From: Nannochloropsis salina CCMP1776
Lineage: Eukaryota > Sar > Eustigmatophyceae > Eustigmatales > Monodopsidaceae
Assembly (NCBI GenBank): GCA_004565275.1
Contig: SDOX01000008.1
Span: forward strand, 651,327-715,326
DNA: 64,000 nucleotides
Reading direction: 5' to 3'
Position numbers and translations under genes: made by a program. Positions 20,613 through 31,714 of the stretch are shown piece by piece. The notes below the pieces were generated by a model that was not told the DNA's origin, did no database searches, and saw nothing but the letters and a program-made list of their open reading frames with translations. Numbering within the stretch: position 1 is the stretch's first letter; each line of letters starts with the position of its first letter.

Positions 20613-22061
20613 CTACCCGCCCCCTTTTCTCAATGCCTGCGAGCACGCGATCCATTCGTCTAGCTTCACCAGGGCCTTCCCACTCGCCAAGATATCGTAC
20701 GCCAACGTCACCCCCTCCGCTAGACTCGGGACTGAGCCGTACACGTACAGGCCGGCTGCCGCATTTAAAACGACCGCGTCCCGTTTCGCCCCTCTTTCTG
20801 GTCCCCCCGAGAGAACTTGACGGAGCAAGGCCGCGTTTTCCGCGGCGTCTCCGCCCCTCAGGTCCTCGATGGCACATCGCGGGATGCCACAGGTGAGCGG
20901 GTCGAAGGTGTAGCTCGTCCTCTCATACACGCGCGCTTGCCCCGCCGGCGCCACGTTTTTCAACTCGACAATCGTGGACGGTCCTAGCGGAGAGATCTCA
21001 TCGAGGCCCACCCCGTGGATGATCAGCGCCCGGTCCACCGTCCCGATCTCGCCCAGCGTGCCCGCCAACACATCCAGGAGACGCTCTTGGAAGACCCCCA
21101 CCACGGCGTGCTGGGCTCCGGCCGCATTCAAGAGCGGGCCCACAATGTTAAAGGCGGTGCGGACACCCAAAGCCTTGCGGATGGGCGCGACTTTCTTCAT
21201 GGTAGGGTGGACCACCGGGGCAAACATGAAACCGACGCCTGTCGTCTCGATGCACTCGGCCACCTGCTCCGCTGTCAGCTCCATGTCAATTCCCAACGTT
21301 TCCAATACGTCCGCGGAACCGCATTTGGAGGAGACGGACCGGTTGCCCAGTTTTGCAGCCTTGCAACCGCAGGCTGCGGCCAGGATGATTGCAGCAGTGG
21401 AGATGTTGATGGTATGGGCCCCGTCCCCCCCCGTCCCTACAATATCAAGGAGCTTCCCCGTTACATTCACCGGGTACCGCTGCTTCAACATGGCGCGAAC
21501 CATCCCTGCGATCTCAACGGGGGTCTCTCCCCTTTGACGAAGCATGGCCAGCAATGCCCCTACTTGCACAGGGTCCGATCCGGCTAGAATACGGTCGAAA
21601 GCAGCCTCGACGTCACTCGAGGACAGGCTCGCCCCCGCTATAATATGCTCCAGGAAGGGTTTGAGCGACGTATCTGTTAGAGGAACAGATTTGTCCTTGA
21701 TAGGTGCAGGAAGGCCTGATTTAGTATTGGTTTCTACTTCCTCGTTCATGATGAGGGTGCTTGCTGGTAAAGACCAAGGGTTCAATCTTATCCGCGCCGA
21801 GCCCAGTGAAAAGGCACTGTGGAAGCGATACCGAGGAAAAGGCGACGTGAATGCGTTGACCGGTCGGATCTCTAGTAAAATAAATAATGGCAGCAACAAT
21901 CGCAAACGGAGCGGCGTAGAAGCGGAGTATCGGGACCTGGATTTCCAAGTGTAGTTGGCAGCTCGCTTTGGGGGAGACGATGCTGAGAACGCAGATAAGG
22001 GAAACAATGAGGAAGGTGACGGCTGCTGTGGGTGTGGCAAAGGGTCTCCTCCTCTTGACAT
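20613..22061 (-). CDS. trpD: Anthranilate phosphoribosyltransferase (TrpD), predicted plastid
   Basis: 482 residues, single exon. It joins anthranilate to PRPP in the second step of tryptophan synthesis. The catalytic part starts near residue 125 (LKPFLEHIIAGASLSSSDVE). Family signatures are LDIVGTGGDGAHTINISTA (PRPP-binding glycine loop), KLGNRSVSSKCGSADVLE, and FNIVGPLLNAAG. N-terminal to this, residues 50-70 form a hydrophobic signal-like segment (LRLRLLLPLFILLEI) ending VNA before FTSPF. That fits the bipartite plastid presequence of stramenopile algae, where the pathway is plastidial. The first ATG puts about 48 residues ahead of this hydrophobic segment, which is long for a signal peptide, so the true start or an upstream splice may differ. 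Confidence 0.93.
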   Translation of the reverse strand: MSRGGDPLPHPQQPSPSSLFPLSAFSASSPPKRAANYTWKSRSRYSASTPLRLRLLLPLFILLEIRPVNAFTSPFPRYRFHSAFSLGSARIRLNPWSLPASTLIMNEEVETNTKSGLPAPIKDKSVPLTDTSLKPFLEHIIAGASLSSSDVEAAFDRILAGSDPVQVGALLAMLRQRGETPVEIAGMVRAMLKQRYPVNVTGKLLDIVGTGGDGAHTINISTAAIILAAACGCKAAKLGNRSVSSKCGSADVLETLGIDMELTAEQVAECIETTGVGFMFAPVVHPTMKKVAPIRKALGVRTAFNIVGPLLNAAGAQHAVVGVFQERLLDVLAGTLGEIGTVDRALIIHGVGLDEISPLGPSTIVELKNVAPAGQARVYERTSYTFDPLTCGIPRCAIEDLRGGDAAENAALLRQVLSGGPERGAKRDAVVLNAAAGLYVYGSVPSLAEGVTLAYDILASGKALVKLDEWIACSQALRKGGG

Positions 22062-22352
22062 CTATTGCGTGATTGGTAAAAGAGGAAATAAGTGCTCGCG
22101 TACGAAGAAAGAGGATGGCGGGCAGTACTGCAGGGCGCCAGACGCAGTATCTTGAGTTGCTCTGCAGGCGAGTAGGTTGCCGACGCTCTTTCCGAGTACA
22201 TTGTCCCTATTTGCTCACCAACTATTATTATAACGATTAAATAAATAACAATCACACACAGACAAGTGCTGGAGATACCTCTCCTCATAAATTCCCCAAA
22301 TTCCAATCGGGGAGAGCCGTCCGCTATTGTTGTTTAACCTCCCCACCCTAGA
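22062..22352. promoter_or_regulatory. Divergent promoter region, TrpD / DPH6
   Basis: The 291-bp gap between two divergent start codons, so both promoters and 5' UTRs must fit here. It is locally AT-rich around 22215-22260. No defined promoter motif was recognised. Shared regulation is only inferred from spacing. Confidence 0.45.
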
Positions 22353-24896
22353 ATGCGGTTTGTTGCTTTAGTTAGCGGCGGTAAGGACAGCGTTTTCAGC
22401 ATTGCAAAATGCCTGGCTTACGGACATGAGCTCGTTGTTCTAGCAAATTTGTTTCCTCCAGTCGATGGACCCAAGGAATTGGACTCTTTTATGTTTCAAA
22501 GCGCGGGGTCGTCTGCCGTCGAGTGCCTTGCTGAATGTATAGGCGTGCCCATGGTGAGAGCTACCATGTCCGGTGCCAGTACCCACCAAGGCTTGCAGTA
22601 CACGCCGACAGAAGGTGATGAAGTCGAAGATCTACATGCCTTGCTTTTTCGGGTCAAACAACTTTATCCGGAGGTCGAGGCGGTATCAAGCGGTGCCGTC
22701 CTTTCCACTTATCAACGGACACGAGTCGAGAGCGTCTGCGACCGACTGGGCTTGCAGTCCCTGGCCTTTCTGTGGCAGTACGACCAATCACAGCTTTTGA
22801 AAGAGATGACAGAATACGGGCTGGAGGCCGTTCTGGTCAAGGTTAGTTCTCAGGGACTTGCTCCCCACAAACACCTGGGTAAATCAATAGCTGAGCTACA
22901 GCCTTTGTTCAAAAGATTGAACCGTCAGCATGGGTTTCATGTGGCGGGAGAAGGGGGAGAATATGAAACGCTGGCTATAGATGCACCTTTCTTCAAACGG
23001 CGCTTGGTGCTAGATGATACAGAGGTTGTCATTCATTCGGACGACGTGTATACGCCCGTTGGGCTTTTGCACATCCACCGGTGCCATGCCGAGTTCAAGG
23101 AGGAATCTTCGCCAACAGAAACATCAAAGGGTAATCAACCAAACAGATGCCTCGTCCTCCCAGTAGATGGGGCGATCGCACGCTCCCTTGCGGACGGCGG
23201 ACCTAGCACAAGCGCCGAAAGTCTCGGCAGTCAAGCACGTGCCGTAGCCCCCGGGAAGAGAGCCAGGAAATGGCGCATTCGCCCTCAGCCGCACGTATGG
23301 CGGCAAGGGAGAGTTTTGAACATATCGGGGTATTGCGTACCCACACCACGGGCCCATTTCCAGGGCGTGGACAGCTCCACGCATGGAGAGGCCGCTGGTC
23401 AAATGCGGCTCTGCCTTGAGGGGGTGCAACGGGTCTTGCTTGAGCACGGCCTCAGCCTCCACGATGTTGTCGTTGTCCACCTGTACCTCCGCTCCATGGC
23501 TTTCTTCGCCGCCGTCAACGCCGAATATTGCCGAGCACCCTTTCATCCGCACCACCCTCCTTCCCGCTCTTGTGTCGAGCTTCCCTTGGCAAGGCCATAC
23601 GATGACGAGGAAGCATGTAGGGGTTGGGAGAAGGTCGAGGTCCTGCTCGACGTGATGGCCCTGGCCGGGTCTGGCGCCGCCATGGATGCAGGGTCTTTCC
23701 AACCTCGACAGGTGCTACATGTGAAGAGCCTATCGGGGTGGGCACCGGTGTGTATCGGTCCTTACAGTCAAGCCAATCTTTTGAGCCACGGCCACCTCGC
23801 TTTCCTCGCGGGGCAGATCGGTCTGGACCCGACCACCATGGTGCTTGTCAAACCCCGTGACTTGGAGGCTTTTCAGGCTCTGCATAATTGTGCGCAGGTC
23901 TTGCATGCGCTCCGAGCCTCCCTTCGCACGGTTTTGATGGTGGTGGTGTACGTGCATGTGGACCAGAACGGGCATGAGTCGTGTTCCCCGGACCCCTCGG
24001 AATGGGAGGGTGTCTGCCGCTTGGACGCTGGGTGGGGCCGAACCGGGGCAGGTCGCGCGGCCACAGGCGGTAAGGGGGTCAAGGATACGAGCTACCAAGG
24101 CGCCAATCGTCCAGATGGGGATGACAGCGATGAGGAACAGGATGGAGAGGAGGACGAGGCGAACGAAGGCCACTGGCAAAGCAGCCCATGCCCTATTTTC
24201 CTCCCTGTGGGAGTACCCAACCTGCCTCGGGGCGCTGCGATTGAATTCGAAGTGGTAGCCCTGTCGACAGCTTTCGCTCAGGTGAAGTCACCGACGCGAA
24301 GGACGGAGCAGGGCCGGTTGGAGGATATTCTAGAGGAGAAGGACATGGGCGAATGCCCATTGCCCTTACCTTTTCAGCCGCCCGCTACTTTCGCTGCGCT
24401 GGCGTCGAAAAACATGCCCCTCATGTCACAACCTCTCCTCTCCTATACCTGGGAGGCTATATTTGTACCATATGTCTTTAACTTCGTAAGCTTGTCTCTC
24501 TATCTGGACGACGACCTGGATGGCAGGGATGAAGGAGGGCCGAATGAGACCAACCTCCTGAATTACACTCATGTTGCCTACGCTTTGGTCGATCAAATAA
24601 GGAAGATTCTGAGAGTTGCACACCTGACTTGGCAGCAACTTTCTCATCTGCGTGTCTTTTACATTGCCACATGTTTGGACAACGAAGCGATGCTCAGAGA
24701 GGCCTTGGCTGCCGCTTTGCCCAGTGACGGCCAGTGTGCCCGTACCTTTCTTCCAGTCTCTAGTCTGATGTCTGAATGCCAAGAGGGCTCGAAAAGGCAG
24801 GATAGCTTGTTCCTCCGGGTCCAGGTTACTGCTTTGGATCTAGAAAAATTGAGGACAGAGGCCTGGGTGCACAGTGTACCAGACGGAGGAATGTAG
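22353..24896 (+). CDS. DPH6: Diphthine-ammonia ligase (DPH6) fused to RidA/YjgF-like domains
   Basis: 847-residue single-exon protein that carries out the final ATP-dependent amidation in making diphthamide on elongation factor 2. The N-terminal 230 residues are the ATP-pyrophosphatase domain: MRFVALVSGGKDSVFSIAK (PP-loop SGGKDS at 8-13), the LDSFMFQSAG segment, EAVSSGAVLSTYQRTRVE, and GEGGEYETL. Two regions then resemble the RidA/YjgF fold: about 340-440 (LCLEGVQRVLLEHGLSLHDVV...) and about 460-545 (APVCIGPYSQANLLSHGHL, FLAGQIGL). This matches fungal and plant DPH6, which carry the same extension. An acidic linker near 600 precedes the C-terminal region. No targeting peptide, so cytosolic. 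Confidence 0.93.
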   Translation: MRFVALVSGGKDSVFSIAKCLAYGHELVVLANLFPPVDGPKELDSFMFQSAGSSAVECLAECIGVPMVRATMSGASTHQGLQYTPTEGDEVEDLHALLFRVKQLYPEVEAVSSGAVLSTYQRTRVESVCDRLGLQSLAFLWQYDQSQLLKEMTEYGLEAVLVKVSSQGLAPHKHLGKSIAELQPLFKRLNRQHGFHVAGEGGEYETLAIDAPFFKRRLVLDDTEVVIHSDDVYTPVGLLHIHRCHAEFKEESSPTETSKGNQPNRCLVLPVDGAIARSLADGGPSTSAESLGSQARAVAPGKRARKWRIRPQPHVWRQGRVLNISGYCVPTPRAHFQGVDSSTHGEAAGQMRLCLEGVQRVLLEHGLSLHDVVVVHLYLRSMAFFAAVNAEYCRAPFHPHHPPSRSCVELPLARPYDDEEACRGWEKVEVLLDVMALAGSGAAMDAGSFQPRQVLHVKSLSGWAPVCIGPYSQANLLSHGHLAFLAGQIGLDPTTMVLVKPRDLEAFQALHNCAQVLHALRASLRTVLMVVVYVHVDQNGHESCSPDPSEWEGVCRLDAGWGRTGAGRAATGGKGVKDTSYQGANRPDGDDSDEEQDGEEDEANEGHWQSSPCPIFLPVGVPNLPRGAAIEFEVVALSTAFAQVKSPTRRTEQGRLEDILEEKDMGECPLPLPFQPPATFAALASKNMPLMSQPLLSYTWEAIFVPYVFNFVSLSLYLDDDLDGRDEGGPNETNLLNYTHVAYALVDQIRKILRVAHLTWQQLSHLRVFYIATCLDNEAMLREALAAALPSDGQCARTFLPVSSLMSECQEGSKRQDSLFLRVQVTALDLEKLRTEAWVHSVPDGGM

Positions 24897-25351
24897 CTGT
24901 AGGAGTACATACACAAGTATCGATTTAAAGCATGACCACGCGTAACATAATAAATTGCTGTCACACACTGCCCAGGTCGGCAATGTAGCTACCGTGACCA
25001 GCGGAGCGCCAAACATCGCCCGGGGTCCGACCTCCCCCGGCCCATTTGCCTTGTGATGCTTTACGACCCCTCGATTGCTCCCTCGCTCTGTGGCCTCCAC
25101 CCTCCCTACCAGGACCTCGCGCAGTCTCTGGCTTCGGGACGTGCGGCATCCTGCGTGGAACCCTCAATGCCTGCTAATGCCTTTGCAGGTTGCAATACGT
25201 GCTTTGTCTCTTTTTTTCCTCCAGCTCCTGCCCGTCTGATGGTCTATGAACTGATGCCTCTCGTCTGTCCAACCTCCATTCACTCCCTCTCCTAAACGCG
25301 GCCCTTTCTTCCTTCCAGCCGAAGCCGTACGGGAAAAACACGTGAGGAAGC
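24897..25351. other. Intergenic region, no gene seen
   Basis: 455 bp between DPH6 and SEC11, both on plus. Presumably the DPH6 3' UTR and SEC11 promoter. No RNA gene, repeat or convincing exon. Confidence 0.5.
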
Positions 25352-26876
25352 ATGGAAGAAATTGTGCAAGGCCAACTTTCCGAGTTGAAAAAGCTGTGGC
25401 GGTCCCCGCGGATGCTTCTTTCGCAGTCCTTGAACCTGGCCATGATCGTCTTTTCAGCCTTGATGATATGGAAAGGACTCATGTTTCTGACCAAGAGCGA
25501 GAGCCCGGTTGTTGTTGTTCTGAGGTAAATCTTGGTCGCGTGCAGTATAAGACAGGGCGGCATGGCTCGAACAGTTCCTTCTAATTTGGTTTCGAAAGTC
25601 ACTTGTTAACGCATATTCTCTAATTTTGAGCCCTTATGTCCGCGCGCTCTGTGCGCTGTGCGGGAGGGAAAAGGCTTGGAGTTAAAGGGGAGGGTCTCGA
25701 CCAACCAGGCGTGGCTGTACCGCACACTCACGCCAGGACTGCATCCTCGTTTCACCTCTTTCTCCTGCCCCCTCAGTGGCTCTATGGAACCCGCGTTTCA
25801 AAGAGGGGATATCCTTTTCCTCAACAACCAAGACGATCCGATCCGTGTCGGCGAAATCGTCGTTTTTAAGATCAAGGATCGAGACATTCCCATTGTCCAC
25901 CGCGTATTGGAGGTACATCAAAAGTGAGTGGCGGCCAGGGTGAGGGAGGGGAAAGACGTGGTCTCTAGAGGAGGGCTCGCTGTTTCTACTCGTGATATTC
26001 ATCATTCCCTCGTCCTGTTGGAAAGATGGCCTTACGGGTGGCACGTGGTCGATTATGGGATGAGCACAAGGCTAGAAAGGGAGAGGAAGGCCACACACCG
26101 GATTCTTCCCGCAGTGTGTGAATTGAATTTCGCCTTCCATGTCTTACACCCACGCCTACAGGGAGGATGGGAAGGTGGAGCTGCTGACCAAAGGGGACAA
26201 CAATCGAGTAGGGGACCGGGGCTTGTACGCCCCTGGCCAGCTGTGGCTGAATCGCGAAGACATCCTTGGGCGGGCCGCAGGGTGCGTGGACGGGATCAAG
26301 AGGGGGGTGCCGAATAGAAGAGGAGACCCCCAGGGTGGAGGGGGTGTTATGACCTCCCGTTTCTTTTCTCCTTGTATGTAGAAAAAGACGGCAACGAATG
26401 GAAGTGGGGTTACCCACGCTGTGGGAGGGCGGGGGGACCCCTCACATCGTTCCTCCCGACTTGAAGACATGAAGAAAAGTTGGCGCGAAATGCAGGGGCC
26501 GTCACCTTGTCCTGGATAGTCGCGTGACTCCGACACCTGGCCACTCATCATTGCCTTTTGATCCCATTACCACACAGAACGCTACGGTATTTGGGTATGG
26601 TGACCATCATCCTCAACGACTACCCCATGCTCAAGTGAGTCCGGAGGCATGCTCTGGGGTCCAGGGCTGGGGCATGTCTTCCCTGTGAATGAACGATGTC
26701 GCACCCGGAAGAGAGGCACACAGCCTGTCATATTATATATTTCTGGCACGTATTTCTCGTGCGTGTTCCCATCTTTATTCTCACTCTGGCCTTCTCGCGT
26801 CTCTAGATACGTCCTGGTCGGCATAATGGGTCTCTTCGTGCTGACGAATAAAGAGGTAGGGGTCGAGAAAATATGA
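25352..26876 (+). CDS. SEC11: Signal peptidase complex catalytic subunit SEC11, five exons
   Basis: join(25352..25524,25777..25923,26162..26281,26578..26634,26807..26876), 188 residues. All four introns are GT-AG and phase 2. SEC11 is the ER membrane serine protease that removes signal peptides. Exon 1 gives an amphipathic start and the single membrane anchor ([20 protein letters not shown]). The catalytic Ser is residue 60 in [12 protein letters not shown]. The conserved His99 lies in IVHRVLEVH, and [20 protein letters not shown] carries the Asp motif. The hydrophobic tail [26 protein letters not shown] follows. The last exon could read into GTAGGG (adding VGVEKI before the stop, as annotated) or splice once more. 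Length fits the family (about 170-190). Confidence 0.93.
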
Positions 26877-27604
26877 GGGGTTTTGCTTTTGTTCTGTCAT
26901 GGCTATTTGGTCCATATATCTCATTTGTCGTGCGCTGCGCTCGCCTTTGTTCCCCTCACAGAGCTGATGTTAGCCTGTGATCCCGGAGTTCGGAGCTCGT
27001 CCACAAGCGTTGGGAAGACGGATAAAGGGGCATCTAGAAAGGGGAGGGATCAACGTTGGATCTCTGGATTGAGCTGCAGAAATTTGGGGCTCAAATTGTG
27101 CATAAATCACCAAAGAAGAGGATCAACGATTGCGCCGCATGGAAGGTGGAAGTAGACAGCAGACTGAGATAACGGAGATAAGAAGGGTAAAAGATAAAAA
27201 TTAATCACCCAGAAGGATGCATCACTCCACGATGCGCCCTGTACAGCCACATGCGTTGCTTTGGTTACATGTTTTCCTCCACTGCGTGCTTTCCTTCTGC
27301 CGCAGGGGGGGGAGGAACAAAGTCGTGAAGAAGGGCAATCAAACTCCTCCCCCTCGCTCTGTCCCCTTTAAGCGATGCTTCTTCGTCTTCCTGCCATTGG
27401 GCCCCTGGTTCAGGCGTGCGTGCGACACGGAACGCGTGCGACCCGGCCGTGATTTGAACGTTAGGAAGACGGTGGATGTGTCGGGAGGGTATGCATGGGT
27501 GGAAATTATGTTGGTGCTGCATCGTGTTCGTGACCCCTTTTCCACGCTCACCACTATCATCAACTCGCTCTGACCTTCAGCACAGAACCTCAATTGCGGC
27601 AGCA
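26877..27604. other. Intergenic region, no gene seen
   Basis: About 0.73 kb between SEC11 and the proteasome subunit gene, both on plus. Short open frames occur but none shows family similarity or a convincing splice partner. A B-box-like string near 27440 was examined and rejected as a tRNA. Confidence 0.5.
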
Positions 27605-28177
27605 ATGGACACACTCTTGGGCATAAAAGGAGATGGCTTCGTACTCATAGCTGCCGATGCATCAGCTGCTCGCTCTATCCTCGTCTTCAAAACAGACCAA
27701 GATAAAATAGCCGCTCTAGACAGTCACAAGCTCCTGGCTGCCGCAGGCCCCAATGCTGATTGCAGCAACCTGACTGAATACGTACAAAAAAATATGGCTT
27801 TGTACGAGTTTAACAACGACTTAAAGCTTGGTACGCATGCAGCTGCTAACTTTATCAGGCGCACGTTGGCGACAGCTTTGCGGAAGGGGCCTTACCAAAC
27901 AAATTTGCTCCTAGGCGGCTTCGACGAGAAAGACGGGGCCGCTCTCTACTTTCTCGACTATCTAGGGAGTATGCAAAAAGTAAATTTTGGTGCTCAAGGT
28001 TATGCTTCGAATTTCACCTTGTCGATCTTCGACAGGGAGTACAGGGAGGGCATGACGCTGCCCGAGGCGGAGGTCGTCTTGGAGAAGGCGAAAAAGGAGT
28101 TGGCGGTGCGTTTCCTAATCTCCCAACCCAAGTGGATCATGAAGGTAGTAGACAAGGACGGCGTGCGCACGTTGTAG
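27605..28177 (+). CDS. PSMB2: 20S proteasome subunit beta type-2 (beta4)
   Basis: 190-residue structural beta subunit of the 20S core. The start MDTLLGIKGDGFVLIAADASAA matches the unprocessed, non-catalytic beta4 family, which lacks the propeptide and Thr1 of catalytic subunits. Other family segments: YVQKNMALYEFNN, AAANFIRRTLATALR, YQTNLLLGGFDEKDGAALYFLDYLGSM, TLSIFDREY. The gene appears to be one exon. Upstream in-frame sequence lacks an ATG and is not conserved, so the start at 27605 is well supported. Length equals the family norm (about 195). Confidence 0.95.
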   Translation: MDTLLGIKGDGFVLIAADASAARSILVFKTDQDKIAALDSHKLLAAAGPNADCSNLTEYVQKNMALYEFNNDLKLGTHAAANFIRRTLATALRKGPYQTNLLLGGFDEKDGAALYFLDYLGSMQKVNFGAQGYASNFTLSIFDREYREGMTLPEAEVVLEKAKKELAVRFLISQPKWIMKVVDKDGVRTL

Positions 28178-28467
28178 GAGGTGGCGTCGGCCGAGGGTGG
28201 GAAAGTACATAGGAAGGGTCGCGTGCGCGTGGAGGTGACGGCAACACATTAGGATAGGAAGGGGAAGATTGAGGTGGCGTTGGTGGGCAGGTGCCACGTC
28301 TTAAAAAAATTAACGGCGGCAGCAAAGTCGTCGCCCAATCGAAGGCTCACTCTTGCATTTGTTTTCTTCCTTTCCCCGTAAAGTGACGCAGATTGCACGG
28401 CCTTCCTCTCCTCTTTCAGTCCAAGGGACTCTCCCACGTGACATCCCTGAACCCCTTCCCGTGTCAC

Positions 28468-30316
28468 TTAAATCTGACTCTTTCTCTGTTTCTTCGCCTT
28501 GCCTTTGCCTTCAGGTTCGGCCACCACCACTTTCTTCCCCTTCCGCGGGACAGGACCGGTCTCCAGACTCTCTACCTCCGCTTTTCCCCCACTAATCTTA
28601 CCCCCTGTCTGGGCACGCGCCGCTACCAATGCTACTGCTGCTGCCCCCTCATCCTGACGAGCCCGCTTCTTCACGGCGGCCGCCGTCTCCCCTGCCCGAT
28701 TCAGCCTCCGCGACGCATCTCCCACTACCTTGGCGGCGCCCGACTCGGCGATAGCCCCCTTGGCCACGACCGAGGTTTTCATTTCTCCCCCTGAGCGCTT
28801 GCTTTTGGGGTCCACAGGTAAACCTCGTTGGCTGCTTTTGGCGGCGTCTGTCCTTGGAGCCACCCTGCTCCCCTTGTGGCCCGTCTTTTTGGCGGATGAC
28901 TCTTTCGCCTCAGACACGGGGGGCCCTCGCTTTTTGCCACGATTTTCCAAGGCTTTCACCGTCAACAAGGCATCTTTCCCCTCCCCTTCCTCCCCCTCCT
29001 CCCCTGGCTCCTCCCCCTCGAGCTGCGCGTGTTCCGCCTGTCCGATCCCCAGCGCGCCCGGCTTCTTGATCAGGTACTGGGGCAGGCGCTGGTAGAGAGG
29101 GAGGGCCACCGAGGAGCTTGTCTTGACCGAGATGGCCATTACATTCTTCCATCTCCCCGGTGTCACCTCTACGGCCGCCTCAATACCGGCCAAGACGTTG
29201 GCAACCGCCTCCGCGGGTCTGAAGCTCGTCTTGGCCACCTTCACGCTCAGGCAATTCCCGTGATTTCTGTACAAGTGCGTGCGTTGCTGTGCCGCGATAA
29301 TCCGTTTTCCCACAGTGGCCATGGCCTGCGGGTTGCTGCTCAACAGGCCACCAAGTTTGAGGGCCACGGGATGTTTCTTCTTCGAAAAGAAAGTCTTGCC
29401 GAGCGCCTTTCCCAGGAGGGGCAAGATGCGGTCATCCACCAGGAACAAGTCGAAGGCTTTTAGGTGGGGGAGAGGGGAATACGTGAGTGGAAAAGAAGAG
29501 AGAATGAACGTGGGGGCCAAGCCCTGGCCTGGCTCCCTCAGAAGTCAAATTGGTGTGTATGAGTAACAAATATCCACAGTCGGGTCCGAGGACCATCTCG
29601 GTGTGGTGCATGTACTAGTCATCATCGGGGGAGGGGGGGGGTGTTCGAATACTGCGTTGGAATACACAGACATGTATGGCGCACAAAAGTCTGCCTTCCG
29701 AACTCAACCCCCCGTGCTTCGCCATCGCACGTATTGCCTTCCAATTTTCACACGGTGGGCGCCTCTTACCGTCCCGGAGCTTTCGCCGCTCTTGGAACTC
29801 CTTATAGTCCGTTCTCAGCTCCTGCAATCCCACGACTTCACGCACGCCGTCCATTTTCATTGCATTCAACGCGCGTTGAACTTTACTCTTGTCCGATTCT
29901 TTTACTATCAAGCACACGGCATGGTCTTCATCGTCGTCGCCGCCGCTACCGTGCAGGGGGTGGGGCAATGATAAAGGCACCGGCTTGGGACTCACACGTT
30001 CAGGAATTTTGGCAAGCGCTATCTGTATCAATATGTAATCGCCTGCCTCGGACGCCAAGAGGTCCTGTTTGGATTTTTTGCTTGCTACAAGAGCCTGGTG
30101 CCGAGCATTATGTTGCAGTAATGCCTCCACGGCACGAGTAGCCTGAGTGGCATCGACGCGGCTTGGAGGCAAAGTAAGCTTGTCGGCCGTCGTTTTAGCT
30201 TCATCCCTTTTGCTCAACGTGTTGCTTTTTTTCGGGTTTGTGCGAGCAGTAATGGCGGAGGGTGGGGAGGTCACTTTCCGCTTGCTGCCGCCCAACTTAT
30301 TGGAAATGACAGCCAT
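28468..30316 (-). CDS. Ribosomal L1-domain ribosome-biogenesis protein (RSL1D1/Utp30-like), two exons
   Basis: complement(28468..29456, 29770..30316), 511 residues, intron 29457-29769 phase 1. The L1 fold is split by the intron: exon 1 gives AVEALLQHNARHQ, ILIQIALAKIPERVSPKP, VCLIVKESDKSKVQRALN and LRTDYKEFQERRKL; exon 2 continues AFDLFLVDDRILPLLGKALGK, then RNHGNCLSVKVAKTSF and EAVANVLAGIEA. The remaining 170 residues are Lys/Arg/Ala-rich, typical of nucleolar proteins. Animal RSL1D1 and yeast Utp30/Cic1 act in pre-rRNA processing. The Met at 30316 lies in the strong context ACCATGG; another ATG at 30358 would add 14 unconserved residues. The stop is TAA at 28468-28470. Confidence 0.88.
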
Positions 30317-31057
30317 GGTGACTGAGTGGCTGTGGTGATTAGAAACGTCGAGAAACATGTGTACCAAATCAAGTCAACATCCATCCTCAAGACAATACAG
30401 TCCCTCCCACCTGCCAACAGCACCCCACCCCAGAACGTCCGGGCCATGCATTTATTCGCCCGCGCGCGTTGTTGTGATGGGTGGGTGCGGTCTATTTGCT
30501 CATTTCTCGCGCAGACGCTCGTCGGCCGTTGAGACCCGCTTGCGTCATGTTCGCTGCCATAGGCGACAAAGCACTGGGCAACTGTGACGAAGCAATGTGC
30601 GTAACGACCACCGTACGCGGCAGAGTGGCCTTGTCTGGTATAAATTTTGCCCTGCATTTCTGCCGGGGCGGGTCAAGGACTTGACCACGGAATACCAAGT
30701 TTCTGGTAGCGTCAGACATGGGGAGGCGGCTTGTGACAAGCCTCTTTCTGTGCTTCGACTCGACAGCCAACATGGCCGTTTGTTCTTGGAGAACTCACAA
30801 GATTTGACCGTGATATGCGTCTTTTTGACGGCTACGGTCTCTACGAGCAGTCCACACAACGATTTTTACGTGTTTGACATGCTGGACCATTTCGTGTATT
30901 GCATTTGATAGGATGTGGTTGTTTGGGTTGCTTGCTGTTTTCCTGTGTACGGCGTCAGTCCGAATTAGGAATGGAATCTGATGCCACGCACCCTCTCACG
31001 GCGCTCGCACTGTAACACATCGTAGACACACTAGCACAAATTCTATCTCAAGATAAG
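30317..31057. promoter_or_regulatory. Divergent promoter region, RSL1D1-like / LDSP-like
   Basis: 741 bp between divergent start codons. It must hold both promoters and leaders. A CpG-rich half (30400-30560) adjoins the ribosome-biogenesis gene. No defined element or additional gene was recognised. Nitrogen-responsive control would be expected if the plus gene is LDSP, but nothing in the sequence shows it. Confidence 0.4.
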
Positions 31058-31714
31058 ATGGCCGGACCTGTTATGACCTCTTCCTCCGCAACCACGCCCG
31101 TTGGCACCGTCAAACCTTTCAAGCAGCCTTTCAAGGCTGTGGCTACACTGTCGCAGAAGACGGGCCAGATCACCAAGCCCATCGACCCTGCCATCTCCAA
31201 GACTCTGGATTTCGTCTACTCGGGCTACACTGTACGTACACATGCCTTTTACGAGTTCCCTCGTGAATCGGCTCACTGGACATAGCGAGAGACATGAAGA
31301 GCACTGGCACATAAGCAGGGTTAAGATTAAGACACATGGCGCGTTACTCATCAATAAGTCCAATAAAACCTCCCACATCGGCTCGAACACCCGTAACCCT
31401 TTTCCCTGGTTCAGACCGTTAAGACTCAGGTGGACAAGGCTCCCAAGGTGAACCCCTACCTCCTGATTGCTGCCGGCCTCTTCCTCTCCTGCGTGGTCTC
31501 CATCTCCCTTCTCATCCCCGCCATCCTCTTCTTCCCCGTCACCATCTTCCTGGGGATCGCGACTTCCTTCGCGCTCATCGCTTTGGCTCCCGCTTTCCTG
31601 ATCGTGGCGTGGGTCCTGATCTCGTCTGCGCCCATGCAGGACAAGGTGGTGGTGCCGACCCTTGACAAGGTGCTCACGAACAAGAAGATGGCGAAGATCC
31701 TCCTCAAGGAATAA
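31058..31714 (+). CDS. Lipid droplet surface protein-like (LDSP), two exons
   Basis: join(31058..31231,31415..31714), 157 residues, intron 31232-31414 phase 0 with GTACGT donor. The architecture is oleosin-like but without the oleosin proline knot: a hydrophilic N-terminus rich in Lys, Thr and Pro (1-70), a central hydrophobic stretch of about 55 residues interrupted by prolines (NPYLLIAAGLFLSCVV, LLIPAILFFPVTIFLG, LAPAFLIVAWVLI), and a basic C-terminus (LTNKKMAKILLKE). This and its length match what I remember of the Nannochloropsis LDSP, the main structural protein of storage lipid droplets. I cannot compare sequences directly, so the identity is a strong guess. An alternative is another small two-to-three-span membrane protein. 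Confidence 0.68.

Noticed and set aside
27420-27460. tRNA-like B-box (GTTCAAATC on minus strand)
   Set aside because: The flanking bases do not form a T-stem, and no acceptor stem or A-box could be placed.
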